Assembly: GCA_038211505.1 (NCBI GenBank)
Contig: JBBQVO010000151.1
Span: 1 to 8,455, forward strand
Origin: JBBQVO01 sp038211505
GTDB taxonomy: Bacteria > Chloroflexota > Dehalococcoidia > DSTF01 > JACRBR01
Direction: 5' to 3'
Length of the DNA stretch: 8,455 nucleotides
Positions 1-5,745 of this stretch are shown here, piece after piece. Both the position numbers and the translations under genes were made by a program. The notes beneath the pieces were generated by a model that did no database searches, was not told the DNA's origin, and saw only the letters and a program-made list of their open reading frames with translations. Position 1 is the first letter of the stretch; every line of letters begins with the position of its first letter.

Positions 1-55
1 GGTGGATCGGAATGTTCGAGTCGTTCGTGCTCGAAGAACGCGTTGCAGTCGCCAT
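1..55 (-). CDS. Possible N-terminus of a gene running off the left edge (partial)
   Basis: On the minus strand an ATG at 55-53 opens a frame that stays open to the window edge, giving 18 residues that begin MATATRSSSTNDSNIPIH. A purine-rich GAGG lies 3 nt upstream of the ATG, a short but possible ribosome binding site. The product is not recognisable from so few residues. A divergent arrangement with the enoyl-CoA hydratase gene would explain the non-coding stretch at 56-399. A plus-strand reading frame is also open across 1-210, but it has no start and no recognisable content. Confidence is low because only the extreme 5' end would be present. Confidence 0.3.
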   Translation of the reverse strand, partial: MATATRSSSTNDSNIPIH

Positions 56-399
56 ACACCTCAGCCCTGTTCGTCGCGCGGTTCAGCCAGCGTGGGCACG
101 CGACGAGCTATACCCTCGACTACATCGAGTCTAACATCGACCGATTGCACGAGCAACGAATCGACTGCGTATGTTGGCTGATACCACGGAGGGTCCTCAC
201 GAGATCGTAATGATTATGCTGCGCAATTGATGAAACGCGCTGCATGCATGCTGGACGCGCGTCGTGCCCGTAGAACATGTGCGGCATCGAATGCGTGATC
301 ACGGTGGCCAATCGCGCGCTGGATCGAGCACAAACACGGTGTTACGCTTGCGCACCGATCGCCCCTGATCGCGAATGGCGCGCGCATGTGAGGTGGCTG
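56..399. other. Non-coding stretch between the left edge and the enoyl-CoA hydratase gene
   Basis: About 340 bases hold no convincing gene. Small open frames on both strands have irregular amino-acid content and no family resemblance. For a leftward gene, a weak promoter can be drawn on the minus strand: TTGCTC (plus-strand 151-156), a 17-nt spacer, and TAGACT (128-133). It matches the consensus hexamers only 3 of 6 and 4 of 6. No RNA gene or clear terminator was seen. The region probably contains divergent promoters. Confidence 0.45.
391..396 (+). promoter_or_regulatory. Ribosome binding site that fixes the hydratase start
   Basis: AGGTGG lies a few bases before the ATG at 400-402. It favours this start over the in-frame ATG at 277, whose extra 41 residues do not resemble a crotonase N-terminus. 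Confidence 0.55.
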
Positions 400-1203
400 A
401 TGACCGACTTCAACTTCGAAAAAGTGATCTACGAAAAGCGCGGCCGCGTCGCCGTCGTGACGATGAACCGCCCCGAAGCGATGAACGCGATCGACCCCCA
501 GACTTCGTTGGAGATGCACACCGCGTTCTGCGATTTCCGCGACGACGATGATCTGTGGGTGGCCGTGCTCACCGGCGCCGGCCCGCGGTCGTTTTCTGCG
601 GGCAACGATCTCGTCGCCATGTCGCGCATGCAGGCCGAAGGGCTGAACAGCATCAGCGCGGCGTATTCGCGCGCGCCGTTCGGCGGCATCACGCGCAACT
701 TCGAATGCTTCAAGCCGATGATCGCCGCGATCAACGGCTATTGCCTTGCCGGTGGACTCGAGATCGCTCTGTCATGCGACATCCGCATAGCCGCCGAGCA
801 TGCGATGTTCGGCCTGCCGGAAGTGACGCGCGCGATCATCCCCGGCGCCGGTGGCACGCAGCGGCTGCCGCGGATCATGCCGTTCGGCCCGGCGCTGGAG
901 CTGATCCTCACCGGCGGCAAGTTCGATGCGCAGTGGGCGTTCCGCTACGGTCTCGTCAACGAAGTCGTCCCCGCCGACCAGGTGATGCCGCGCGCGCTCG
1001 CCCTCGCCGACGCGATCTGCGAAAACGGCCCGCTGGCCGTGCGGCTGGCGAAGGAAGCGGCGATCCGCGGCCTCAGCCTGCCGCTCGATGAGGGCCTGAA
1101 GTTCGAGAACGAACAGTCGCGCAAAGTGCTCGCGTCCGAAGACGCGCGCGAGGGCCCGCTCGCCTTCGCGCAGAAGCGCCGCCCTGTGTACAAGGCCAAG
1201 TAG
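400..1203 (+). CDS. Enoyl-CoA hydratase/isomerase family protein (crotonase fold)
   Basis: The 267-residue protein has the usual length for a bacterial crotonase. Its N-terminus (VIYEKRGRVAVVTMNRPEAM) is typical of the family. The first oxyanion-hole segment is SFSAGNDL at 64-71 and the second is AGGLE around Gly118. Glu121 and Glu141 lie 20 residues apart, as do the two catalytic glutamates of rat mitochondrial enoyl-CoA hydratase (Glu144 and Glu164), and the following PGAGGTQRLPR stretch is also conserved. The two glutamates suggest true syn-hydration of trans-2-enoyl-CoA in beta-oxidation or a related acyl-CoA route, in the cytoplasm. The exact substrate cannot be told from sequence. The gene appears monocistronic: no co-directional neighbour follows, and it converges on the cupredoxin gene across a hairpin. 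An ATG at 277 would give a longer frame but is rejected as the start. Confidence 0.93.
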   Translation: MTDFNFEKVIYEKRGRVAVVTMNRPEAMNAIDPQTSLEMHTAFCDFRDDDDLWVAVLTGAGPRSFSAGNDLVAMSRMQAEGLNSISAAYSRAPFGGITRNFECFKPMIAAINGYCLAGGLEIALSCDIRIAAEHAMFGLPEVTRAIIPGAGGTQRLPRIMPFGPALELILTGGKFDAQWAFRYGLVNEVVPADQVMPRALALADAICENGPLAVRLAKEAAIRGLSLPLDEGLKFENEQSRKVLASEDAREGPLAFAQKRRPVYKAK

Positions 1204-1239
1204 CGCGACTCCCGCCAACCCTGAGTGCGACCACGAAGA

Positions 1240-1266
1240 ACGGCTCCGACCGTGTGTCGGAGCCGT
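1240..1266. terminator. Hairpin between convergent genes, probable bidirectional terminator
   Basis: A perfect 11-bp stem (1240-1250 paired with 1256-1266) encloses a 5-nt loop, CGTGT. It lies between the stop of the hydratase gene (1203) and the stop of the leftward cupredoxin gene (1313), where a shared terminator is expected. There is no clean U-tract: the plus side continues CGCCAG, and the minus side continues TTCGTGG after a short T-rich TCT. Rho-independent termination is therefore likely but not certain. Confidence 0.65.
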
Positions 1267-1312
1267 CGCCAGATCCCATCCGCCCCTTCGTGTCCTTCGT
1301 GGTTAGCCGTCG

Positions 1313-1864
1313 CTACTTGACGGAGAGTTCGCCCTTCATCGTCGCCGGGTGGATCTCGCAGCGGTAGTACACGTCACTGCCAGCGTCCGCTGGCACGACG
1401 AACACGAACGCTGCCTGGTTGCCGGACTGTGTCGATCCCGAGTTGCCCGGGACGATCGGCTTCGTGAAGGCGTCGTCCGCGTAGAAGTTCAGGGTGTGCG
1501 TGGAAGGTCCGCTGTTCTTGAAGGTGACGTTCACGGTGTCGCTCTTCGCCACCGAATCCTTGTCGAGCGTGAACTTGAAGTCGGCGGCGGTGGCGTTGAT
1601 GTTCACCATGCTGCTGCTGCTACCGCTCGCCGTCCGCGCCGCCGCCGGTGTGCTGCCGCCGGCCGCCGTCGTCGCCACCGGTGTGCTGCCGCCGGCCGAG
1701 GTCGTCGCCGCGGCAGTCGCCGCCGGCCGCGCGCCCGCGACCGCCGTCTTCGTTTTGTCGCCGCTGCTCGTCCCACTGCTGCACGCCGCCGAGGCGACGG
1801 CGAGCGCCACGACTGCCACCGTCAGCGGCATGCCCCACCGCTTGATGCCATTCTTCGTTTTCAT
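1313..1864 (-). CDS. Cupredoxin-domain lipoprotein (plastocyanin/azurin-like blue copper protein)
   Basis: The 183-residue protein starts with a lipoprotein signal: basic residues, a hydrophobic stretch at about 13-25, and a lipobox ending in Cys28 (ASAAC). Residues 29-85 are a low-complexity Ala/Thr/Gly/Ser/Pro linker. The C-terminal domain (about 86-183) has the type-1 copper ligand pattern: His123 (in STHTLNF), Cys169, His172 and Met176 (in RCEIHPATMKG). It is probably a membrane-anchored extracytoplasmic electron carrier, but its partners are not shown by the context. The start is set by GGAGG (1873-1877), 8 nt before the ATG. It is separated from the upstream protoglobin-like gene by 135 bp, so it may have its own promoter. 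A copper-storage or redox role other than electron transfer remains possible. Confidence 0.88.
   Translation of the reverse strand: MKTKNGIKRWGMPLTVAVVALAVASAACSSGTSSGDKTKTAVAGARPAATAAATTSAGGSTPVATTAAGGSTPAAARTASGSSSSMVNINATAADFKFTLDKDSVAKSDTVNVTFKNSGPSTHTLNFYADDAFTKPIVPGNSGSTQSGNQAAFVFVVPADAGSDVYYRCEIHPATMKGELSVK
1645..1710 (-). repeat. 33-bp tandem repeat coding for the lipoprotein linker
   Basis: Two adjacent 33-bp units (1645-1677 and 1678-1710) differ at only about three positions, and the first 21 bases are identical. They encode an 11-residue unit of the type AAGGSTPVATT in the low-complexity linker. This is in-frame expansion of a spacer between the lipid anchor and the copper domain. 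Confidence 0.75.
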
Positions 1865-1895
1865 GCCTATGTCCTCCTATGCATGCGCTGCCTGA

Positions 1896-1919
1896 GTCTT
1901 CGACAGCGTCTTCGACAGA
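1896..1919. repeat. 12-bp direct repeat upstream of the cupredoxin gene
   Basis: GTCTTCGACAGC (1896-1907) is followed directly by GTCTTCGACAGA (1908-1919). The pair lies about 20 bp upstream of the cupredoxin ribosome binding site. Each unit contains the partly symmetric GTC-TTC-GAC. It could be a tandem operator or a chance duplication in the leader. The 1865-1999 gap otherwise shows no clear promoter or terminator. Confidence 0.4.
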
Positions 1920-1999
1920 TACGCACGGAGAATGTACATGGATGTTTCGGAGCGCGAATGTTAGCTTGCGAAATTCGGGCGAACGTGGCCGCAAAAGCC

Positions 2000-2653
2000 T
2001 CAATACCAGTGCGGACCGCTCTCCGTTGCGCCGTAGACGGCGAGGAAGAGGTCGACGTGGATGATCAGGCGCTTGCACCAGGCAGAGGCGTAGCGGCCAT
2101 CCGAGACGCCTTCGCCGTTCGCCAGCGCCTCGATGAACATCGATTGCAGACGGCTCAGCGTCCGCACCGTGTGCCGCGCCTTCATCCGCGACCCGCGGCC
2201 GCGCAGGCGGACGAGCGTGAGAGCGATCGACGCGAGATATCCGGCCGTCGACGCTTCGAGCGGGTCATCGACGATGCATCGGAGCCATTCGTGGATGGCG
2301 CTGCTGCGCGCCGACAGTAGCTCGCCGTCGATCGTGCCGTCGGCCGAGCGAAACTGCGCCGCCATCTCGGGGAATGACAGCAGCTCGTGCCGCAACTCCT
2401 CCTCGATGCCGTCGAGCCTGGCGGCGATGAGGTGGCGGCTGGCATCGATCTGCGCCTCGTCCGCCGCCGTCCATCCGACGATCTCGCGCGTCGCTTCGAG
2501 ATGCTCGCCGAAGTGGGTGCGCCGCCGGCGGCCGCGTGGTGCTTCTGGATCTTCATCTCGGACGTCGCGATTGGCGAGGCCGCCCGGCCCTTCATTGATC
2601 TCTCGTTCGAATCCGCGATCGCGGCGGACATACCGTTGTTGGCGGGCCTGCAT
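2000..2653 (-). CDS. Protoglobin-like globin-fold protein (possible N-terminal frameshift)
   Basis: This 217-residue frame matches the protoglobin / globin-coupled-sensor fold by eye. A start of the type VGWTAADEAQI (59-69) precedes helices with FPEMAAQF, then HEWL (121-124), YLASIALTLVRL (139-150) and a final helix AWCKRLIIHVDLFLAVYG (191-208). In known members the segment matching 143-150 carries the proximal haem histidine; here that position appears to be Leu147. No DNA-binding or signalling output domain is attached. The ATG at 2653 has GAGGA (2661-2665) 7 nt upstream. However, codon third positions suggest that the first 40-45 residues are read in the wrong frame: in the frame one step over, the stretch from about 2631 to 2518 has strongly GC-rich third positions, while the main frame has a run of A/T-ending codons at about 2561-2538. 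It lies 72 bp downstream of the P-II gene on the same strand, so an operon is likely. The function is unknown. Confidence 0.6.
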   Translation of the reverse strand: MQARQQRYVRRDRGFEREINEGPGGLANRDVRDEDPEAPRGRRRRTHFGEHLEATREIVGWTAADEAQIDASRHLIAARLDGIEEELRHELLSFPEMAAQFRSADGTIDGELLSARSSAIHEWLRCIVDDPLEASTAGYLASIALTLVRLRGRGSRMKARHTVRTLSRLQSMFIEALANGEGVSDGRYASAWCKRLIIHVDLFLAVYGATESGPHWY

Positions 2654-2677
2654 GGGTGGGTCCTCGTTGGCGTTGAA

Positions 2678-2714
2678 AGCAGCGGCGGCTCCGCCAGCCG
2701 GAGCCGCCGCTGCT
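2678..2714 (-). terminator. Perfect 16-bp hairpin after the P-II gene
   Basis: Bases 2678-2693 pair perfectly with 2699-2714 around a 5-nt loop. On the transcribed minus strand the hairpin begins 11 nt after the P-II stop and is followed by only a short TTTC, then the ribosome binding site of the protoglobin-like gene. It could be a terminator that allows partial read-through, so that the downstream gene is made at a lower level, or a 3' stabilising structure for the amt/P-II message. Confidence 0.7.
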
Positions 2715-2725
2715 GTGGCGGCGAG

Positions 2726-3064
2726 TTACACGGCGCCCGGGCCGCGCTCGCCCGTCCGCACGCGCATCACTTCATCGATCGTCGAGACGAACACCTTACC
2801 GTCGCCGACGGCGCCGGTGCGCGCCGACTCTTCGATCGCCTTCAGCACCGGCTCGAGCAGCGAGTCGGAGATGATCATCTTCAGTTCGACCTTCGGCAAC
2901 AGATCGACCTTGTAGCTGTTGCCCTTCCACTGCTGCGTGATGCCGCGCTGGGCGCCGTGGCCCAACACCTGCGTGATCGTCAAGCCCGTCACGCCGAGCT
3001 CTTCCAGCGCTTTTCGCACGACGAGCAGCATCTCGGGCCGCACGACCGCTTCAACTTTCTTCAT
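2726..3064 (-). CDS. glnK: P-II family nitrogen regulatory protein
   Basis: The 112-residue protein has the full P-II length and motifs. MKKVEAVVRP opens the first strand. The T-loop (37-55) includes Gln39 and Tyr51, the residue uridylylated in proteobacteria and adenylylated in actinobacteria, followed by LPK58. The B-loop is TGAVGDGKVFV (83-93) and the C-loop is RVRTGE (101-106). P-II trimers bind ATP/ADP and 2-oxoglutarate and report nitrogen status. Linkage to amt points to the GlnK role: blocking the ammonium channel at the inner membrane face when nitrogen is plentiful. Whether Tyr51 is modified here cannot be told, and no glnD or glnE is in the window. The start is supported by a GGGAG-type site just upstream. 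The gap to the amt stop is 109 bp. The symbol glnB would be equally valid by sequence alone. Confidence 0.95.
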   Translation of the reverse strand: MKKVEAVVRPEMLLVVRKALEELGVTGLTITQVLGHGAQRGITQQWKGNSYKVDLLPKVELKMIISDSLLEPVLKAIEESARTGAVGDGKVFVSTIDEVMRVRTGERGPGAV

Positions 3065-3121
3065 GATCTCCCACTCCTCTTTCGTTCGTCGCCTGCCGAA
3101 GGCCCGTGTTCCCGCCGGGCC

Positions 3122-3177
3122 GCAGGCGCATCATACGCCTGCCGCAAGCTTGCGTGACCGGCGCGACCGGCGGTCAC
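3122..3177. repeat. Cluster of palindromes between amt and the P-II gene
   Basis: Three inverted repeats lie side by side: GCAGGCG (3122-3128) with CGCCTGC (3136-3142); the perfect 12-bp palindrome CGCAAGCTTGCG (3143-3154); and GTGACCG (3154-3160) with CGGTCAC (3171-3177), which overlaps the amt stop codon. None is followed by a T-run. They may be RNA processing or stability elements in an amt/P-II transcript, or a binding site for a separate P-II promoter. Confidence 0.45.
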
Positions 3178-4763
3178 TCGCGCATCCCGGCTGGCACCCC
3201 ACCGCCGGACTTGGGTGGCGGCGAATTCGTGATCGCCGCTTGCGACGGCACGAACGTCGAGTACCCACCGAGGCCGCGATTGACGACGAACTCCGGGTAC
3301 GCCGCGGCGCCATGCTCGTGCAGGTCGAGGCCTTCGCGCTCGCCGGCGTCCGAGACACGCAGCGTGCCCGTAAGTTTCACGGCGTACATCAACACCAGCG
3401 AGATTGCGAGCACCGATGCGGCGACCGTTAACGTGCCATACGTTTGCACCCACAATAGATGCGTACCGCCGCCGTAGAAGAGGCCATCTACCGTGCTGCT
3501 GGAGCTGCCAACCAGCGGAGTGGCCACATCGGCGCCGACAGAGGTCGGCAATCCGAAACGTCCGGCCCCGAACAATCCGAGCGAGATCGTTCCAGCGATA
3601 CCGGCGAACATATGGACAGGGACTGCCCCGATCGGATCATCGATGCGCATGAATTCGAGCACTTCCAGCCCGATGATCGCCGCGCTCGCGCCGATGATGC
3701 CGATGAAGAACGCGCCGGTCGGATTCACCCAGTAGCAGGGAGCGGTAATCGCGACGAGGCCCGCCAGGAATCCGTTGACCGTCAACCCGAGGTCCCACTT
3801 CCCGCTACGCACATAGGAGTAGAACAGCGCCGCCAGTCCCGCCGAGCAGGCGGCCAGCGTGGTGTTGAACGAGACGCGGCCGATGCCCTGCGCATCGAGC
3901 GCGGAGAGCGTGCTGCCCGGATTGAAGCCGTACCAGCCGAACCAGAGGATCAATCCGCCGACGGCGCCCAGCAGCAGGTTGTGTGGAGGCATCGGGCCGC
4001 CACCATCACGTTTGAAGACGCGGCCGAGGCGCGGCCCGAGGGCGATGGCGCCGGCCAGCGAGATCGAGCCGCCGATCGTGTGCACGACCGTAGAGCCAGC
4101 GAAGTCGTGGAAGCCCTTGAGTGCGAGCCAGCCGTCCGGGCCCCAGCACCAGTGACCGACGATCGGGTAGATGAAGCCGGTGACGCCGATCGAGTACAGG
4201 ATGTCGCCGATGAAGCCACAACGTCCGACCATGGCGCCTGACGTGATCGTCGACGCCGTATCGGCGAAGGCGAACTGGAACACCCAGAATGCCAGCAGCG
4301 GCACGCCGGTGGTGCCGTACGTGTCGGGCAGGTTCTGCAGGAAAAACCCGTGCGTGCCGATGAACTTGTTTCCGTCCTCGAACATGAAGGCGAAGCCAAT
4401 CGCCCAGAAGAGGATGCCGCAGATGCACGTATCGGCGATGCCCTCGACGAGGATGTTCACCGACTCACGCTCGCGCGCGAAGCCGGACTCCAGCATCACA
4501 AACCCGACCTGCATGCCGAACACGAGAAACGCCGCGATCAGCACCCACGCCGTATTTATGGCGTTGATCGATGCGACGGGATCAGGCGTGTCCGATGCAT
4601 CCTGCGCCGAGGCCACATGCGGCATCAGTGTGTGGATCAGCAGCAGCACCGCTGTCAATCCGATGAGCTTGCCCACCATGAGCAAGGCGACATTCTTGCG
4701 CATGATCGGGTTTCTGGCGTTTGCGCGGAACCTCTCCGATGCGCTCTGCATGACGTACTCCAT
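3174..4763 (-). CDS. amt: Ammonium transporter (Amt/MEP/Rh family)
   Basis: The 529-residue polytopic membrane protein carries the Amt channel residues. By alignment to E. coli AmtB by eye, Phe166 and Phe280 form the phenylalanine gate, Trp207 and Ser284 line the outer ammonium site, Asp220 sits in DFAGSTVVH, and the pore histidine pair is His228 and His384. An N-terminal hydrophobic segment (about 23-53) ending in ASA-QD looks like a cleavable signal peptide, as in AmtB, preceded by about 20 extra residues. The cytoplasmic C-terminal region (LRVSDAGEREGLDLHEHG, 468-485) is the conserved segment involved in subunit coupling and P-II contact. About 40 Pro/Gly/Ser-rich residues follow it. The start has GGAGG (4768-4772) 4 nt upstream. 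The gene leads a cluster with P-II and the protoglobin-like gene, and expression under nitrogen limitation would be expected from the family. Confidence 0.96.
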   Translation of the reverse strand: MEYVMQSASERFRANARNPIMRKNVALLMVGKLIGLTAVLLLIHTLMPHVASAQDASDTPDPVASINAINTAWVLIAAFLVFGMQVGFVMLESGFARERESVNILVEGIADTCICGILFWAIGFAFMFEDGNKFIGTHGFFLQNLPDTYGTTGVPLLAFWVFQFAFADTASTITSGAMVGRCGFIGDILYSIGVTGFIYPIVGHWCWGPDGWLALKGFHDFAGSTVVHTIGGSISLAGAIALGPRLGRVFKRDGGGPMPPHNLLLGAVGGLILWFGWYGFNPGSTLSALDAQGIGRVSFNTTLAACSAGLAALFYSYVRSGKWDLGLTVNGFLAGLVAITAPCYWVNPTGAFFIGIIGASAAIIGLEVLEFMRIDDPIGAVPVHMFAGIAGTISLGLFGAGRFGLPTSVGADVATPLVGSSSSTVDGLFYGGGTHLLWVQTYGTLTVAASVLAISLVLMYAVKLTGTLRVSDAGEREGLDLHEHGAAAYPEFVVNRGLGGYSTFVPSQAAITNSPPPKSGGGVPAGMRE

Positions 4764-4945
4764 GCGGCCTCCTTCGCGGCGATGATGCAGCCCGGCGCCC
4801 GTCCGCGCGGATGGCTAACCGGTGACGTTTTGATAGTCGGATAATCGCGCAGCGCCGTTTCCGGTGGGTGTCGCGCGCATGAACAGCAGATGTCCGCCAG
4901 ATGACGCCCGTATTACGTGAAGCTGGCGCCGCGCATCCTTGACAA

Positions 4946-4969
4946 CGAAAAGAACCGCCCACGCGGGCG
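4946..4969 (-). terminator. Terminator-like hairpin after the kinase/regulator operon
   Basis: On the minus strand a GC-only 5-bp stem (plus-strand 4956-4960 with 4965-4969, 4-nt loop) is followed by GTTCTTTTCG, a T-rich tract. It lies about 90 bp after the response regulator stop and upstream of amt, so it would separate the two leftward units. The short stem keeps confidence moderate. Confidence 0.5.
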
Positions 4970-5039
4970 ACTCGTCCAGGCACCCCGTACGCCGCGTGCG
5001 GTTCCTATCGCTGCGGAGCGTTGTTGAGCGCCGGGTGCA

Positions 5040-5075
5040 TTCGGGCGCTAGTTCGGGTGTTAGTTCGGGTGGAAG
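5040..5075. repeat. Three 12-nt direct repeats over the response regulator stop codon
   Basis: Three adjacent units with the form TTCGGGYGYTAG occupy 5040-5051, 5052-5063 and 5064-5075; the last is less exact. On the coding (minus) strand the unit reads as His-Pro-Asn-stop, so the end of the gene is followed in frame by a second HPN-stop and then a diverged copy. Confidence 0.7.
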
Positions 5076-5740
5076 TAGTAGCCGGAGTTGCGTTCGTTGC
5101 GAATGTACCGGGGGCTGTCCGGGTCTTCTTCGATCTTCTGGCGCAGGTACCAGATGTAGCGGCGGACGTAGTCGCTCTCGGCCGCGTACTCATCACCCCA
5201 CACCATGCGGACAAGCTGATCCGCCGAGAAGATCTTGCCCGGCGAATCCATCAGCGCGATCAACAGCCGAAACTCGGTCGGCGTCAGTTTCACCGTGGTC
5301 GAGCCGTGAGTGACGCGGCGCGCTTCCATATCGACCGTCAGGCCGCCGGCGGCGACGATGCTCGGCGTCCGCGACCGGCGCTTACCCCTTCCGAGCACAG
5401 CGCCGATGCGGGCTTCAAGCTGCGCGAAGCTGAACGGCTTGCTGACGTAGTCGTCGGCGCCCAGCGAGAAGCCCTGCAGCACGTCGCGCTCTTCGGCGTG
5501 CGCCGTCAGCATGATCACCGGCACCTCGCTCGTTTCGCGGATCGTGTGCAGCACCTTCCAGCCGTCCATCACCGGCATCGTCACATCGAGCACAATGACG
5601 TCGGGCGTCGCGGCAGCGAGCCTCTCGAGCGCAAGGGCGCCTGACGACGCGATGGTCACCTGATGGCCGGCGCGTTCGAGATAGTCGCAGAGCATTTCGA
5701 GCAGCGCCGAATCGTCATCGACGAGCAGGATGTGCGCCAT
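5060..5740 (-). CDS. OmpR/PhoB-family response regulator
   Basis: The 226-residue protein has a receiver domain (1-117) with acidic residues Asp8 and Asp9, phospho-acceptor Asp52 (in LDVTMP), Thr79 and Lys101 (in KPF). A linker of basic residues (118-124) leads to a winged-helix domain (about 128-224) with KLTPTEFRLL and the recognition-helix region SDYVRRYIWYLRQKIE (189-204). The wing ends in RNERNSGYYF, not the common VRGVGYRF, so the final hairpin is variant. The gene starts 5 nt after the stop of the histidine kinase and is surely co-transcribed with it; the kinase is the likely phosphodonor. The targets are unknown. The amt cluster directly downstream is a candidate by position only. Confidence 0.95.
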   Translation of the reverse strand: MAHILLVDDDSALLEMLCDYLERAGHQVTIASSGALALERLAAATPDVIVLDVTMPVMDGWKVLHTIRETSEVPVIMLTAHAEERDVLQGFSLGADDYVSKPFSFAQLEARIGAVLGRGKRRSRTPSIVAAGGLTVDMEARRVTHGSTTVKLTPTEFRLLIALMDSPGKIFSADQLVRMVWGDEYAAESDYVRRYIWYLRQKIEEDPDSPRYIRNERNSGYYFHPN

Positions 5741-5745
5741 CTGAC

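Noticed and set aside
15..35. TTCGAG/CTCGAA inverted repeat near the left edge
   Set aside because: It has only 6-bp arms and falls inside the possible N-terminal coding stretch, so chance is the simplest explanation.
120..311. A 63-residue minus-strand frame in the left intergenic stretch
   Set aside because: It has irregular His/Cys/Met-rich content, no family resemblance and no convincing ribosome binding site.
277..399. Upstream extension of the hydratase frame from an ATG at 277
   Set aside because: The 41 extra residues are unlike any crotonase N-terminus, and the ATG at 400 has a ribosome binding site and a typical family start.
1349..3157. Long plus-strand open frames (such as 1349-2320, 2133-2915 and 2387-3157) opposite the cupredoxin, globin-like and P-II genes
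   Set aside because: They are Arg/Ala/Pro-rich antisense shadows typical of GC-rich coding DNA, with no recognisable domains. They overlap well-supported minus-strand genes.
4939..4944. Perfect TTGACA on the plus strand
   Set aside because: There is no -10 partner at proper spacing and no plus-strand gene downstream.
4764..4945. Sigma-54 type promoter or GlnR box upstream of amt
   Set aside because: The best TGGC...TGC candidate has the wrong spacing by one base. A GTCAC half-site on the minus strand lacks a matching second half.
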